DNA of 64,000 nucleotides from Ga0077555 sp963746315. Lineage in GTDB: Bacteria; Pseudomonadota; Alphaproteobacteria; Rhizobiales; Hyphomicrobiaceae. Both the position numbers and the translations under genes were made by a program. Below, piece after piece: positions 36,812 to 44,322 of this stretch; within the stretch, counting starts at the first letter, position 1, and each line of letters begins with the position of its first letter. Location of the stretch: assembly GCA_963746315.1 (NCBI GenBank), contig CAVVAR010000005.1, positions 434,001 through 498,000 on the forward strand, in the 5' to 3' direction. A model generated the notes under the pieces. The model was not told the origin of the DNA and did not search any database. It saw only the letters and a program-made list of their open reading frames with translations.

Positions 36812-37666
36812 ATGAGCAACACGACACTCAAGCCCAACCGCAGCGTCGCCGTCGGCAACGTCACGTTCGCCCAGGACCGCCCGTTCGCGGTCTTCGCGGG
36901 TCCCTGCCAGATGGAAAGCCGGGCGCATGCGCTCGAGATGGCGGCGGCATTGAAAGAGATCGCCAGCCGTGTCGGCCTCGGGCTCGTCTACAAGACGAGC
37001 TTCGACAAGGCGAACCGAACCTCGCTCTCGGGCAAGCGCGGCATCGGGCTCGACGGTGCGATTCCGGTGTTCGCCGAGATTCGCGAGACGCTGGGGCTGC
37101 CGATCGTCACAGACGTTCACGAGATCGACCAATGCGCCCGCGTTGCGCCTGTCGTCGACGTGCTGCAGATTCCGGCGTTCCTGTGCCGGCAAACGGACCT
37201 GCTCATTGCGGCGGCGAAAACCGGCAAGGTCGTCAAAATCAAGAAGGGCCAGTTCCTCGCGCCCTGGGATATGAAAAACGTCGTCGCCAAGGTGACCGAG
37301 AGCGGCAATCCCAACGTCCTGGTGACCGAGCGGGGCGCCTCCTTCGGCTACAATACGCTGGTCGTCGACATGCGCGCGCTGCCGATCATGGCCGAGACCG
37401 GGGCGCCGGTGATTTTCGACGCGACGCATGCCGTGCAGCAGCCGGGAGGCCAAGGCACCTCGTCGGGCGGCGATCGGCGCTTTGTGCCGGTGCTCGCGCG
37501 GGCGGCGGTGGCGGTGGGCGTCGCGGGGCTCTTCATCGAGACGCATCCCGACCCCGACAAGGCGCCGTCGGATGGGCCAAACATGGTGCCGTTGAAGGAT
37601 TTCGAAGGCCTCATGCGCAACCTCAAGGCACTCGACAAGGTGGTGAAGGGCCAGCTCTCGAGCTAG
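36812..37666 (+). CDS. kdsA: 3-deoxy-8-phosphooctulonate synthase (KDO-8-P synthase)
   Basis: A 284-residue TIM-barrel enzyme that condenses phosphoenolpyruvate with arabinose 5-phosphate to make KDO-8-phosphate for the lipopolysaccharide inner core. Recognised by FAVFAGPCQMESRAHAL (about 27-43), FDKANRTSLSGKRGIGLD (about 65-83), VDVLQIPAFLCRQTDLL, KKGQFLAPWDMKNVV and DATHAVQQPGGQGTSSGGDR (about 207-226). The RG motif and length are standard. Asn rather than Cys at the metal-ligand position (CQMES versus metal-dependent forms) is not decisive from sequence alone. A small zinc-ribbon gene starts 31 bases after its stop. Confidence 0.96.
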   Translation: MSNTTLKPNRSVAVGNVTFAQDRPFAVFAGPCQMESRAHALEMAAALKEIASRVGLGLVYKTSFDKANRTSLSGKRGIGLDGAIPVFAEIRETLGLPIVTDVHEIDQCARVAPVVDVLQIPAFLCRQTDLLIAAAKTGKVVKIKKGQFLAPWDMKNVVAKVTESGNPNVLVTERGASFGYNTLVVDMRALPIMAETGAPVIFDATHAVQQPGGQGTSSGGDRRFVPVLARAAVAVGVAGLFIETHPDPDKAPSDGPNMVPLKDFEGLMRNLKALDKVVKGQLSS

Positions 37667-37697
37667 GGGCTTGCCCTACCTGGTGGAGCCCAATGCG

Positions 37698-38153
37698 ATG
37701 AAAAGTGGGCGGCAGAGGCGGCAGGAGATCGTTCTGCGTCGTCAGGTGCGCTCTGAGCGGCGACAACGCTACGTCTCGCCGCCGTGGGAGGACAATGGCC
37801 TGCCGCGGGGCGCGATTGCCGCCGATCCCGAACTGCTCTTGCACGACAACACGTATGGGCCGCGACCTCTCTACTACTTCGATGTCTCGTTCAGTTGTGT
37901 CGATTGCGGAAAGTCGGAAGTTTGGACGGCTGCCCAGCAGCAGTGGTGGTACGAGGGTGCCAAGGGCAAGATCGGCTCCACGGCCAATCGATGCCGGGAG
38001 TGCCGGCGCAAGCGACGATTGCGGCGCTCGCAGGATCGGCGCGTGCATATCGAGGGATTGATGACGAAGCACGGGATCGAGGAGACCGCCCGGCGTTTGG
38101 GGATGTCGGTCGACGTGCTGTTGCGCATGCGCACGCAATGGGACAAATCCTGA
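37698..38153 (+). CDS. Zinc-ribbon domain protein of unknown function
   Basis: A 151-residue basic protein. A zinc ribbon is formed by SFSCVDCGKSEVW (about 77-89) and NRCRECRRKRRLRR (about 112-125), with an intervening W-W-Y-E-G-A-K-G segment. This matches the probable zinc-ribbon family PF13451. Arginine-rich tracts suggest nucleic-acid contact. The C-terminal HGIEETARRLGMSVDVLLRM looks like a helix-turn-helix-like segment. The ATG at 37698 (GGTGGAG upstream) is preferred to a TTG at 37671. It sits just behind kdsA and may be co-transcribed. Confidence 0.75.
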   Translation: MKSGRQRRQEIVLRRQVRSERRQRYVSPPWEDNGLPRGAIAADPELLLHDNTYGPRPLYYFDVSFSCVDCGKSEVWTAAQQQWWYEGAKGKIGSTANRCRECRRKRRLRRSQDRRVHIEGLMTKHGIEETARRLGMSVDVLLRMRTQWDKS

Positions 38154-38223
38154 TGAGACGACGGCGTCTGCCTGTTCGTAGTGGCTCGATCGACCAGCGG
38201 ATCGTTTGTGAGGGGCGTGGCAA

Positions 38224-38583
38224 ATGACGTCGATCCCGATGGTACTCGCTGGCCTGATGGGGGCGTCGGGCGTGGTGCTTGCCGCATTGGCGGCGCATGC
38301 CCAGCCGGGTGCCGGCCTGGATAGCGCTGCTCAGATGCTCCTGTTTCATGCGCTTGCCGTGGTCGGTTCGAGCGCGTTGGCGGAGTTGGGGCGGTTGTGG
38401 CGGACGGCCGCGCTCGTCGCCATGGCAGGATGGTTGCTGGGCGGCACGCTGTTCTCGGGCGATATCGCGATGCGCGCCTTTGTCGGGCAACGGCTGTTTC
38501 CGATGGCCGCTCCGACAGGCGGCGGACTCCTGATCGCGTCCTGGCTTGTGTTCGCACTCGCCGCGGCCGTTCGGCAGAGGTGA
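38224..38583 (+). CDS. DUF423 membrane protein
   Basis: A 119-residue integral membrane protein with four hydrophobic helices. The family hallmark GGTLFSGDIAMRAFVGQRLFPMAAPTGGGLLIASW occurs at about residues 72-106, matching DUF423 (YgdD-like). Function unknown. It is convergent with the TauE-type gene, with 14 bases between stops. Confidence 0.85.
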   Translation: MTSIPMVLAGLMGASGVVLAALAAHAQPGAGLDSAAQMLLFHALAVVGSSALAELGRLWRTAALVAMAGWLLGGTLFSGDIAMRAFVGQRLFPMAAPTGGGLLIASWLVFALAAAVRQR

Positions 38584-38597
38584 GCGCCTCGCTCGGC

Positions 38598-39368
38598 TCA
38601 GAGGGCCGACCACAGCGCGCCCAGCCCGGCCAGCAGCAGGAGCGCGGTGAGCACCGGTGCGAAGTGGCGCTCGGCGAGCCAGGGTGCCAGGCGAAGACCG
38701 GCGAATGTTCCGGCGAGTACCGGCACCGTCAACCGGAGGATGGTGCGCCAGTCTTCTGATACGAGTGAGCCGGTCGCCACATGCGCCAGAAGGACGGCGA
38801 CATAGCAGCCGGCGAAAAACAGGATCGACAGCGATCGGGCGGCGGCCGGCGGCAGCGGGTGGCGCAGCATGTGCACCATCAGCGGCGGCCCCGGCATGAC
38901 GAGCACCGCGGTCAGGGCGCCGGAGAGTGCGCCGGTAAAGCCGAGAGCCAGCCTCGATCGCTGGATTGCGCTCGTGGTGCTTGTACCTGCGTCGCGGATC
39001 GCCGGACGAAGCCGGCGCCAGGCCAGCATGGCGGCTACAAAAAGTATGATCACGCCGATGGCGAGCTTCATGAGGCGCACATCGAGCGCGTGGAACACGA
39101 GTAGTCCCAGGGGACAGCCGAGCAGAGCGCCGAGCACGAGGGGTCGAAACAGAGGCCATGGCACGCCTCCGGCGACGCGCGGCACCAGCACGATGCACTG
39201 CACGACGTGCAGAGCGACGAGGATGGGAACCGCGGACGTGGAGTTGAGCACGGCCAGGAACACAGGCGCGGCCAGGATCGCGAATCCGAACCCGGTTGCG
39301 GCCTGCACGGCCGCGCCCGCCGCAACCGCCGTAGCCAGGACCAGCCATTCAGCGATGTCGGGGGGCAC
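38598..39368 (-). CDS. TauE/SafE-family membrane exporter
   Basis: A 256-residue membrane protein with about eight helices in two repeats. The first is marked by AAVQAATGFGFAILAAPVFLAVL (about 17-39), and the second by GFTGALSGALTAVLVMPGPPLMVHML (about 142-167). TauE/SafE proteins export sulfite, sulfoacetate or other organic anions. The frame opens with a GTG at 39368, nine bases after the stop of the broken DUF486 gene, so the two were probably one operon. Substrate unknown. Confidence 0.83.
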   Translation of the reverse strand: MPPDIAEWLVLATAVAAGAAVQAATGFGFAILAAPVFLAVLNSTSAVPILVALHVVQCIVLVPRVAGGVPWPLFRPLVLGALLGCPLGLLVFHALDVRLMKLAIGVIILFVAAMLAWRRLRPAIRDAGTSTTSAIQRSRLALGFTGALSGALTAVLVMPGPPLMVHMLRHPLPPAAARSLSILFFAGCYVAVLLAHVATGSLVSEDWRTILRLTVPVLAGTFAGLRLAPWLAERHFAPVLTALLLLAGLGALWSAL

Positions 39369-39377
39369 GAGCGTGTC

Positions 39378-39734
39378 TCAGCGTGAGAGGAAGATGACGG
39401 CGACGCCCGAAAAAATCAGCGAGAAGCCGATGGCGTGACTCCAGCCGAGAGGCTCCTTGAGAACGAACGTCGAGAAACCCGCGAACACGAGCAGGGTGAT
39501 CACCTACTGGATCGTTTTAAGCTCGGCCGCCGAGTACACCGCATGCCCGTAGCGGTTGGCTGGAACAGCCAAGCAGTATTCGATCAGCGCAATGCCCCAG
39601 GACGCGAGCACCACCACGAACAGCGGGTATTCTTTGAAGCGCAAATGGCCATACCAGGCGAGCGTCATGAACACGTTCGACGCCGTGAGCAACAGGATCG
39701 GCGTGATGTATACTGAGAGACCGGACAGCGTCAT
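39378..39734 (-). pseudogene. DMT-like DUF486 membrane protein with in-frame TAG
   Basis: A 118-codon frame with an in-frame TAG (complement of CTA at 39504-39506) as codon 77. Before it: VYITPILLLTASNVFMTLAW, GHLRFKEYPLFVVVLASWGIAL, EYCLAVPANRYGHAVYSAAELKTIQ. After it in the same frame: VITLLVFAGFSTFVLKEPLGWSHAIGFSLIFSGVAVIFLSR and a TGA. Together this is a complete four-helix DUF486 protein; related sequences normally have Glu at the interrupted position (TIQEVIT), one base away from TAG. The product as read would lose its last one to two helices. Start at the ATG at 39734; an ATG at 39770 is possible. Either a fresh nonsense mutation or a base-call error. Confidence 0.83.
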
Positions 39735-39888
39735 CTGAGGCCCATGGCTATCGACGAGAAGCTCGAACATCGCTCGTAGGACAAAGCGGATGCCGGGTCG
39801 CGCTTATTCTGGAGCGACCGCAGGGTGGTCCACATCTCGTCTGCGGATGCGATTGCGTTGGGGGGCGCAAGCAGCTAATCCGCGTTCC

Positions 39889-40812
39889 ATGCGCCGCATC
39901 CATGCCGATCTCCTGCTCCTGGCCGCCGCCGCCATCTGGGGCTTTGCCTTCCTGTTCCAGAAGTCGGCGATGGCCCACGTCGGCCCCATCGCGTTCGTGG
40001 CTGCGCGTGCTGTCGTGGCAAGCGTCGCGTTGTTGCCGCTGGCGCTTGTGGAGATGCGGAAGGGTGGCGTGCGCTGGGTGTCGATCTGGCCGGTGGCTAC
40101 GACGGCCGGTGCCGCGTTCTTCACGGGTGCCGTCCTGCAGCAATGGGGTCTCGTTACCGCGAGCGTCACGAACACGGGTTTTCTGACGGCGCTTTATGTG
40201 GTGGTGACGCCATTCATCGCCTGGAGCTTGCTCAGGCGCCGCCCGCCCGCGATCGTCTGGGCCGCCGTCGTGCTGTCGTTCTGCGGCACGTGGCTGCTCG
40301 GCGGCGGCTCGCTTTCCTCGTTCTCGTCCGGCGACGCGCTCGTGGCACTTTCGGCCGTGTTCTGGGCCTTGCATGTCGTGCTCGTGGGGCGGGCGGGACC
40401 GCTCGGCCGGCCCGTTGCGTTCACGATGCTGCAGTTCGTCGTTGTCGCGGCGTGCGGCCTTGCGCTGGCGCCGCTCGTTGAGACGGTCACGGTTGAGAAG
40501 CTCGCCGACGCCTGGGTCGAGATCGCCTACGTCGGACTTCTCTCCAGTGCGCTGACGTTCACGCTGTTCTCGATCGCGCTCCGCCACACCGGCCCCAGCG
40601 AGGCGACGATCATCGTCTCGACCGAGACCTTGTTCGCGGCCTTCGGGGCGTGGCTCATTCTCGGCGAGCGCCTGCCGTTGATCGCCTGGGCCGGTGCCGG
40701 CCTGATCCTCTTTGCGACGATGCTGGTGCAACTCGCACAGCATCGCCGGCCGGCCCCCGTAGCGGAGGTGGAGGCTGCCACAAAGCCGACTACCGATGCC
40801 TCTCGCGCCTGA
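39889..40812 (+). CDS. EamA/DMT-family transporter
   Basis: A 307-residue drug/metabolite transporter-type permease with ten predicted helices in two EamA halves (about 5-135 and 145-285). Characteristic segments are LLAAAAIWGFAFLFQKSAMAHVGPIAFVAAR at the start of repeat 1 and LFSIALRHTGPSEATIIVSTETLFAAFGAWLILGERLPLIAWAGAGLI in repeat 2. The ATG at 39889 begins just before helix 1. Likely an exporter of small metabolites; substrate not predictable. Confidence 0.85.
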   Translation: MRRIHADLLLLAAAAIWGFAFLFQKSAMAHVGPIAFVAARAVVASVALLPLALVEMRKGGVRWVSIWPVATTAGAAFFTGAVLQQWGLVTASVTNTGFLTALYVVVTPFIAWSLLRRRPPAIVWAAVVLSFCGTWLLGGGSLSSFSSGDALVALSAVFWALHVVLVGRAGPLGRPVAFTMLQFVVVAACGLALAPLVETVTVEKLADAWVEIAYVGLLSSALTFTLFSIALRHTGPSEATIIVSTETLFAAFGAWLILGERLPLIAWAGAGLILFATMLVQLAQHRRPAPVAEVEAATKPTTDASRA

Positions 40813-40838
40813 GGGTGGCGTGGTGAGACGTTGCGTCC

Positions 40839-42266
40839 TCAGGCTTTTGGGCGCTGCGTGATCGGCGGCTCGACGTCGGCTGGAATCGGACACTCGTAAG
40901 GCCGCCCGCCCGTCCGCTTCTTGTGATCGGCCTTGGCGGCGGCGACGAGATCCGGGCTGCGCAGCGCCTCCATCGCGGTTCCGGCCATCACCTTGGCCGC
41001 GTGCACCATGCCCTTGTGGGCCGCCGGCACGATGCCCTGCGACGTTATCTGCCACGAATGCCCCGGCGTGCCGATGGCATGCGTCGCGATCCGCGCCTGC
41101 ACCGTCGGCACTTTCCAGCTCACGTCGCCGACGTCCGTCGATCCGATCATCGGCTCGCCGCGCTGGTCGATGGGCAGCACGTAGTCGCACAGCGGCTCGG
41201 GGCGGGGCTCGATGCCGACCTTGCGATAGGCCGACGCGATGTCCTCCGGGCCAAGCGTCGCCTGGATCTTGGCCGCGAACTCGTGGTCGGCCTTGTCGAA
41301 GCCTGGTCCGCCGACCCGGTCGAAGACGCGCTGCATCGCATCCGAGAGGGGCGTGTTGTAGAGCAGGTTCGAGACGGCGCTCACCACCTGCATCTCGACC
41401 TTGGTCTCGGTCATCATCGCGGCGCCCTCGGCCACCGCCTTGACGCGCGGCACCAGCGCATTCAGCGCCACCAGATCGCGCGAACGAATGGCATACCGCA
41501 CCTTCGCCCGGGCCTGCACCACGTTCGGCGCGACGCCGCCCGTATCGAGAATGGCGTGGTGGATGCGGCTGTCCTGCGGAATGTGCTCGCGCAGGTATTG
41601 CACGCCGACGCTCATCAGCTCGACCGCATCGAGCGCGCTGCGTCCCAGATGCGGCGAGGCCGAAGCATGCGAGGCGCGGCCGTCGAACGTGAAATCGATG
41701 CGCATGTTGGCGAGGCTCAAGGCCTCGTCGACGCGATTGAACGCCGCCGGATGCCATGAGATGGCGACGTCCACGTCGTCGAAGGCGCCCGCGCGCACCA
41801 TGAAGCCCTTGGCCGCGCCACCTTCCTCGGCCGGACAGCCGTAGTAGCGAACGCGCCCCTTGAGGCCGTGCTCGGCGAGCAGATCCTTGACGGCGGTGGC
41901 GGCGAGCAGCGCGGCCGAGCCCAGCATGTTGTGGCCGCAGCCGTGGCCGTGCCCGCCATTCTCGAGCGGCTTCGGCTCGGCGAGTCCGCCCACCTGGGAG
42001 AGGCCCGGCAGCGCGTCGTACTCGCCGAGGATGGCGATCACCGGCCCCTCGTCACCCGCCTCGCCCATGATGGCTGTCGGGATGCCGGCCACGTTCTCGG
42101 TGATGCGGAAGCCCTCGGCCTTCAGCATGGCGAGATGCTCGGCGGTCGATTTGTGCTCCGTGTAGGCGATCTCCGGTGTCGCCCAGACCCGGTCGGAAAG
42201 CCCCTGAAACGGCTCACGCTTGGCCTCGACATAGGACCAGATCGGATCGGTGTTGGGGGTGGACAT
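40839..42266 (-). CDS. M20-family amidohydrolase (AbgB-like)
   Basis: A 475-residue zinc-dependent amidohydrolase. Seen: AILGEYDALPGLSQ (Glu, about 81), GHGHGCGHNMLGSAALLA (metal-binding Cys/His, about 106-121), YYGCPAEEGGAAK (catalytic Glu pair, about 151), the dimerisation domain with FDGRASHASASPHLGRSALDAVEL (about 205), and the C-terminal GTPGHSWQ (His ligand). The length and the early PEIAYTEHKST segment resemble AbgB, a subunit of p-aminobenzoyl-glutamate hydrolase; aminoacylase-type substrates are also possible. No AbgA or AbgT homologue is adjacent. Confidence 0.87.
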   Translation of the reverse strand: MSTPNTDPIWSYVEAKREPFQGLSDRVWATPEIAYTEHKSTAEHLAMLKAEGFRITENVAGIPTAIMGEAGDEGPVIAILGEYDALPGLSQVGGLAEPKPLENGGHGHGCGHNMLGSAALLAATAVKDLLAEHGLKGRVRYYGCPAEEGGAAKGFMVRAGAFDDVDVAISWHPAAFNRVDEALSLANMRIDFTFDGRASHASASPHLGRSALDAVELMSVGVQYLREHIPQDSRIHHAILDTGGVAPNVVQARAKVRYAIRSRDLVALNALVPRVKAVAEGAAMMTETKVEMQVVSAVSNLLYNTPLSDAMQRVFDRVGGPGFDKADHEFAAKIQATLGPEDIASAYRKVGIEPRPEPLCDYVLPIDQRGEPMIGSTDVGDVSWKVPTVQARIATHAIGTPGHSWQITSQGIVPAAHKGMVHAAKVMAGTAMEALRSPDLVAAAKADHKKRTGGRPYECPIPADVEPPITQRPKA

Positions 42267-43096
42267 GGGGTGCAGGCCTCGGTTGGTTGGGCTCTCTCAG
42301 CCGACGAAACTATCGCAACACCGCCTGTGAGGCGAGTGGCCGACCGCGGCCCCCGGCTCGTCGACCGGCTTTGCGGTTCGCGGACGTCGGAGGCGAATTG
42401 CGGCTCCCGCTCCGCCCGCGCGCCTGCGTTCCCGGGCGAAGCCGGCGACCATGAGGTCGCCGCGAGCAGACCCGGGATCGCTTGGCCGATGGCCTTCATC
42501 GTCCCGGTGGCCCCGGCTCTGCGCTTTGGCCCTGCCGGGCCACGCTTCGGCCGGGGACACGGCTGCTGGATCGATTGAAACTCCACCCGGCCACTCCCAC
42601 ACCCACTTCTGTCATCCTGGGCTTGCCTGCCCCGGCGCAGGCCGGGGTGCCCGGGACCCATCCCTCCGCGAGTCCGGGCCGCCGCGCTCTCTCTCGGACA
42701 CACCTCCGCACCCGGCAGCGCAACGCGCCCCGGTCGATCAACAACTGCACGGGGGGAGGACGCCGTCCGGCCACCGTTTTTGATTTTGCGAGGCAGCCTC
42801 GCGGCGCCCTCCGACAATATTTTCGCGTTCGCAGGAGCGAGCCGTGGGGTTTTCCCCGACCCATCATCACTGCCAACGCCTGACTTACGTAGTGGCGATC
42901 ACCGCTCCAGAGGTCAGATACCGCCTCCTGCCCTCGCCCTCGGCACGCCTCGCGAAAACGACCCGCGCGGACAGGAAGCGGCGAGAATACGCGAGGCCGA
43001 GGGATCGGGGATAACTTTGCGGGTTTGGGAGCAGTTGTCTGAGCCATCCTGATCGCCGCCGACGTGATCCGATAGCCCCCGCGACACCAACAAACC
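42267..43096. other. Long intergenic stretch without a supportable gene
   Basis: About 830 bp upstream of the M20 gene. Open frames here have no recognisable domain, and several run through repeat sequence. The stretch holds one palindromic repeat arm (separate entry) and otherwise no motif, tRNA or terminator that I can support. It marks the left border of the accessory pocket. Confidence 0.6.
42609..42682. repeat. Single arm of the hairpin-ended repeat, expanded
   Basis: TGTCATCCTGGGCTTGCC followed by GCCCGGGACCCATCCCTCCG and GAGTCCGGGCC. It is the reverse complement of the right end of the 7.8-kb copy, including the ATCCCTCCGCGAGTCC segment outside the hairpin. An extra CCCCGGC...GCCGGGG hairpin is inserted in the loop. 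No matching second arm was found close by, so this is a partial or decayed copy. Confidence 0.65.
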
Positions 43097-43537
43097 GTCA
43101 TCCCGGTGCTTGTCACCGGGACCCATCGCGCCGCAATCTCCGGCCCTCGAAGGAGCACCCGCGTGTCCACCTATTTCGTATACATCTTGGCGAGCAAACC
43201 CCACGGCACGCTCTACATCGGCGTGACCAACGGCCTGGTCCGCCGCATCGACGAGCACCGAGCCGGAATCGCCTCGAAGTTCACGGCCAAGTACAAGGTG
43301 CACCAACTCGTCTGGTATCGCGAATTCGCTGCCGTCGACGAAGCGATCCAGCGCGAGAAAACAATGAAGGAATGGCCGCGCCAGTGGAAAATCAACGAGA
43401 TCGAGCGCGAAAACCCGCACTGGCTCGACCTCTATCCCTCGCTACCCGGTGTGCGGCCAACGCCGCCGCTCTGAGCCAGCTGATGAATGGGTACGGGTAA
43501 CCTCCGGCCTTCGCTGGGGCAGGCAACCGGGATGACA
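43097..43537. repeat. Repeat copy enclosing a GIY-YIG nuclease gene
   Basis: The left end GTCATCCCGGTGCTTGTCAC then CGGGACCCATCGCGCCGC is nearly identical to the left ends of the copies at 43.62 and 43.87 kb. The right part CAGCTGATGAATGGGT and the terminal ACCGGGATGACA match their right ends, although the last hairpin here is altered (GGTACGGGTAACCTCCGG...). Between the ends lies the nuclease gene instead of the roughly 110-bp interior of the short copies. Read as a 441-bp composite unit. Confidence 0.6.
43163..43474 (+). CDS. GIY-YIG nuclease domain protein (YhbQ/UPF0213 type)
   Basis: A 103-residue single-domain nuclease candidate. The GTG at 43163 (upstream AAGGAGCACCCGC) begins VSTYFVYILASKPHGTLYIG, giving the GIY-YIG-type pair (VYI...LYIG). 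GVTNGLVRRIDEHRAG supplies the conserved Arg and His, and VDEAIQREKTMKEWPRQWK carries the conserved Glu of the YhbQ-like clade. The C-terminus ENPHWLDLYPSL is typical. GIY-YIG domains cut DNA in homing endonucleases, UvrC and other enzymes; small YhbQ proteins are poorly characterised. It lies inside a repeat unit whose ends recur next door without the gene, hinting at a shared mobility or copy-spread mechanism. That link is inference. Confidence 0.88.
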   Translation: MSTYFVYILASKPHGTLYIGVTNGLVRRIDEHRAGIASKFTAKYKVHQLVWYREFAAVDEAIQREKTMKEWPRQWKINEIERENPHWLDLYPSLPGVRPTPPL

Positions 43538-43620
43538 CAGAATGAGGTGCAAGCGCGATGGATTGGGCAGGTTTGCCGACGGATCAGTCGCGGAGTTCTC
43601 GGCCGCCCCCCACCCACCGA

Positions 43621-43786
43621 TGTCATCCCGGTGCTTGTCACCGGGACCCATCGCGCCGCGAATTCGGACCGCCGGATTGTGCCCAGGTCTTGCAGCCAAC
43701 TCCACCGTTTATACAAGCGCAGCACCTCCACCTAATGCACCGAGCAAGCTGATGGATGGGTCCCGTGGACAAGCCACGGGATGACA
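43621..43786. repeat. Hairpin-ended repeat, 166-bp tandem copy A
   Basis: Left end TGTCATCCCGGTGCTTGTCA (then CCGGGACCCA) and right end GGGTCCCGTGGACAAGCCAC (then GGGATGACA). The ends are inverted relatives, and each folds on itself (CCGGTG/CACCGG and CCCGTGG/CCACGGG). The interior resembles copy B at most positions (TCTTGCAGCCAA, CACAAGCGCAGCACC or close variants, AATGCACCGAGCAAGCTGAT). The flanking CCCCACCCACCGA is also shared with copy B. Confidence 0.8.
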
Positions 43787-43871
43787 GAGTGTGAGCCGCG
43801 AACGCTTCGGGGTTGGGACTAGTTCGCAGGGAAGGCTGACACGGCATTCTCCGCCGTCCCCCACCCACCGA

Positions 43872-44037
43872 TGTCATCCCGGTGCTTGTCACCGAGACCC
43901 ATCGCGCCGCGATCTCGAACCGCTGGTAGTGCCCAAGGTCTTGCAGCCAAATCCACCGATTACACAAGCGCAGCACCTTCATCTAATGCACCGAGCAAGC
44001 TGATGAATAGGTCCCGGTGACAAGCACCGGGATGACA
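43872..44037. repeat. Hairpin-ended repeat, 166-bp tandem copy B
   Basis: The same length and orientation as copy A, 85 bp further on. Left end TGTCATCCCGGTGCTTGTCA (then CCGAGACCCA, one hairpin mismatch), right end GGTCCCGGTGACAAGCACCG (then GGATGACA). Translating through copies A and B gives a recurring WVPVTSTGMT-like peptide in spurious frames, a common signature of such repeats in alphaproteobacterial annotations. Confidence 0.8.
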
Positions 44038-44322
44038 GTGAGGGAGACGCAAGTGCGGTGGGCGGGGCTGTTTTGCGGAAGAAGGCGGACGGAGGGCCGA
44101 GCGAAGTGATATCCAACTCTCAAAAAGACATCGATTTCTGTGCCTCAGTTTGTGGACGTCGGGCGGATGCTGCCATACCTGGTGAGAGGTCAATCAACAC
44201 CGATGAGTTTCCAAAAACAACGCACTGTCACTCGGAATGCGGCAGTTTCAGTGCCTGGATCCGGCTCGTGCTCAAGGCAGCCCAATTAGATCAAAGGAAT
44301 GGTTTTCGTTTTCTATTAATAA

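Noticed and set aside
34855..39506. Amber codon reassignment as the explanation for two interior TAG codons
   Set aside because: Several intact genes in the window end with TAG (for example kdsA and the DUF3775 gene), so TAG is a normal stop here.
43019..43090. Stretch GGGTTTGGGAGCAGTTGTCT to GCGACACCA that looked tRNA-like
   Set aside because: The acceptor arms do not pair and no TTC arm is present.
42496..43170. Minus-strand open frame of 224 codons in the gene-free stretch
   Set aside because: It begins and ends in repeat sequence and shows no domain or codon bias; treated as chance in high-GC DNA.
43432..43982. Two overlapping minus-strand open frames (43432-43731 and 43638-43982) with related sequences
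   Set aside because: They are translations of the tandem repeats; the shared WVPVTSTGMT-type peptide comes from the hairpin end, and there is no ribosome site or domain.
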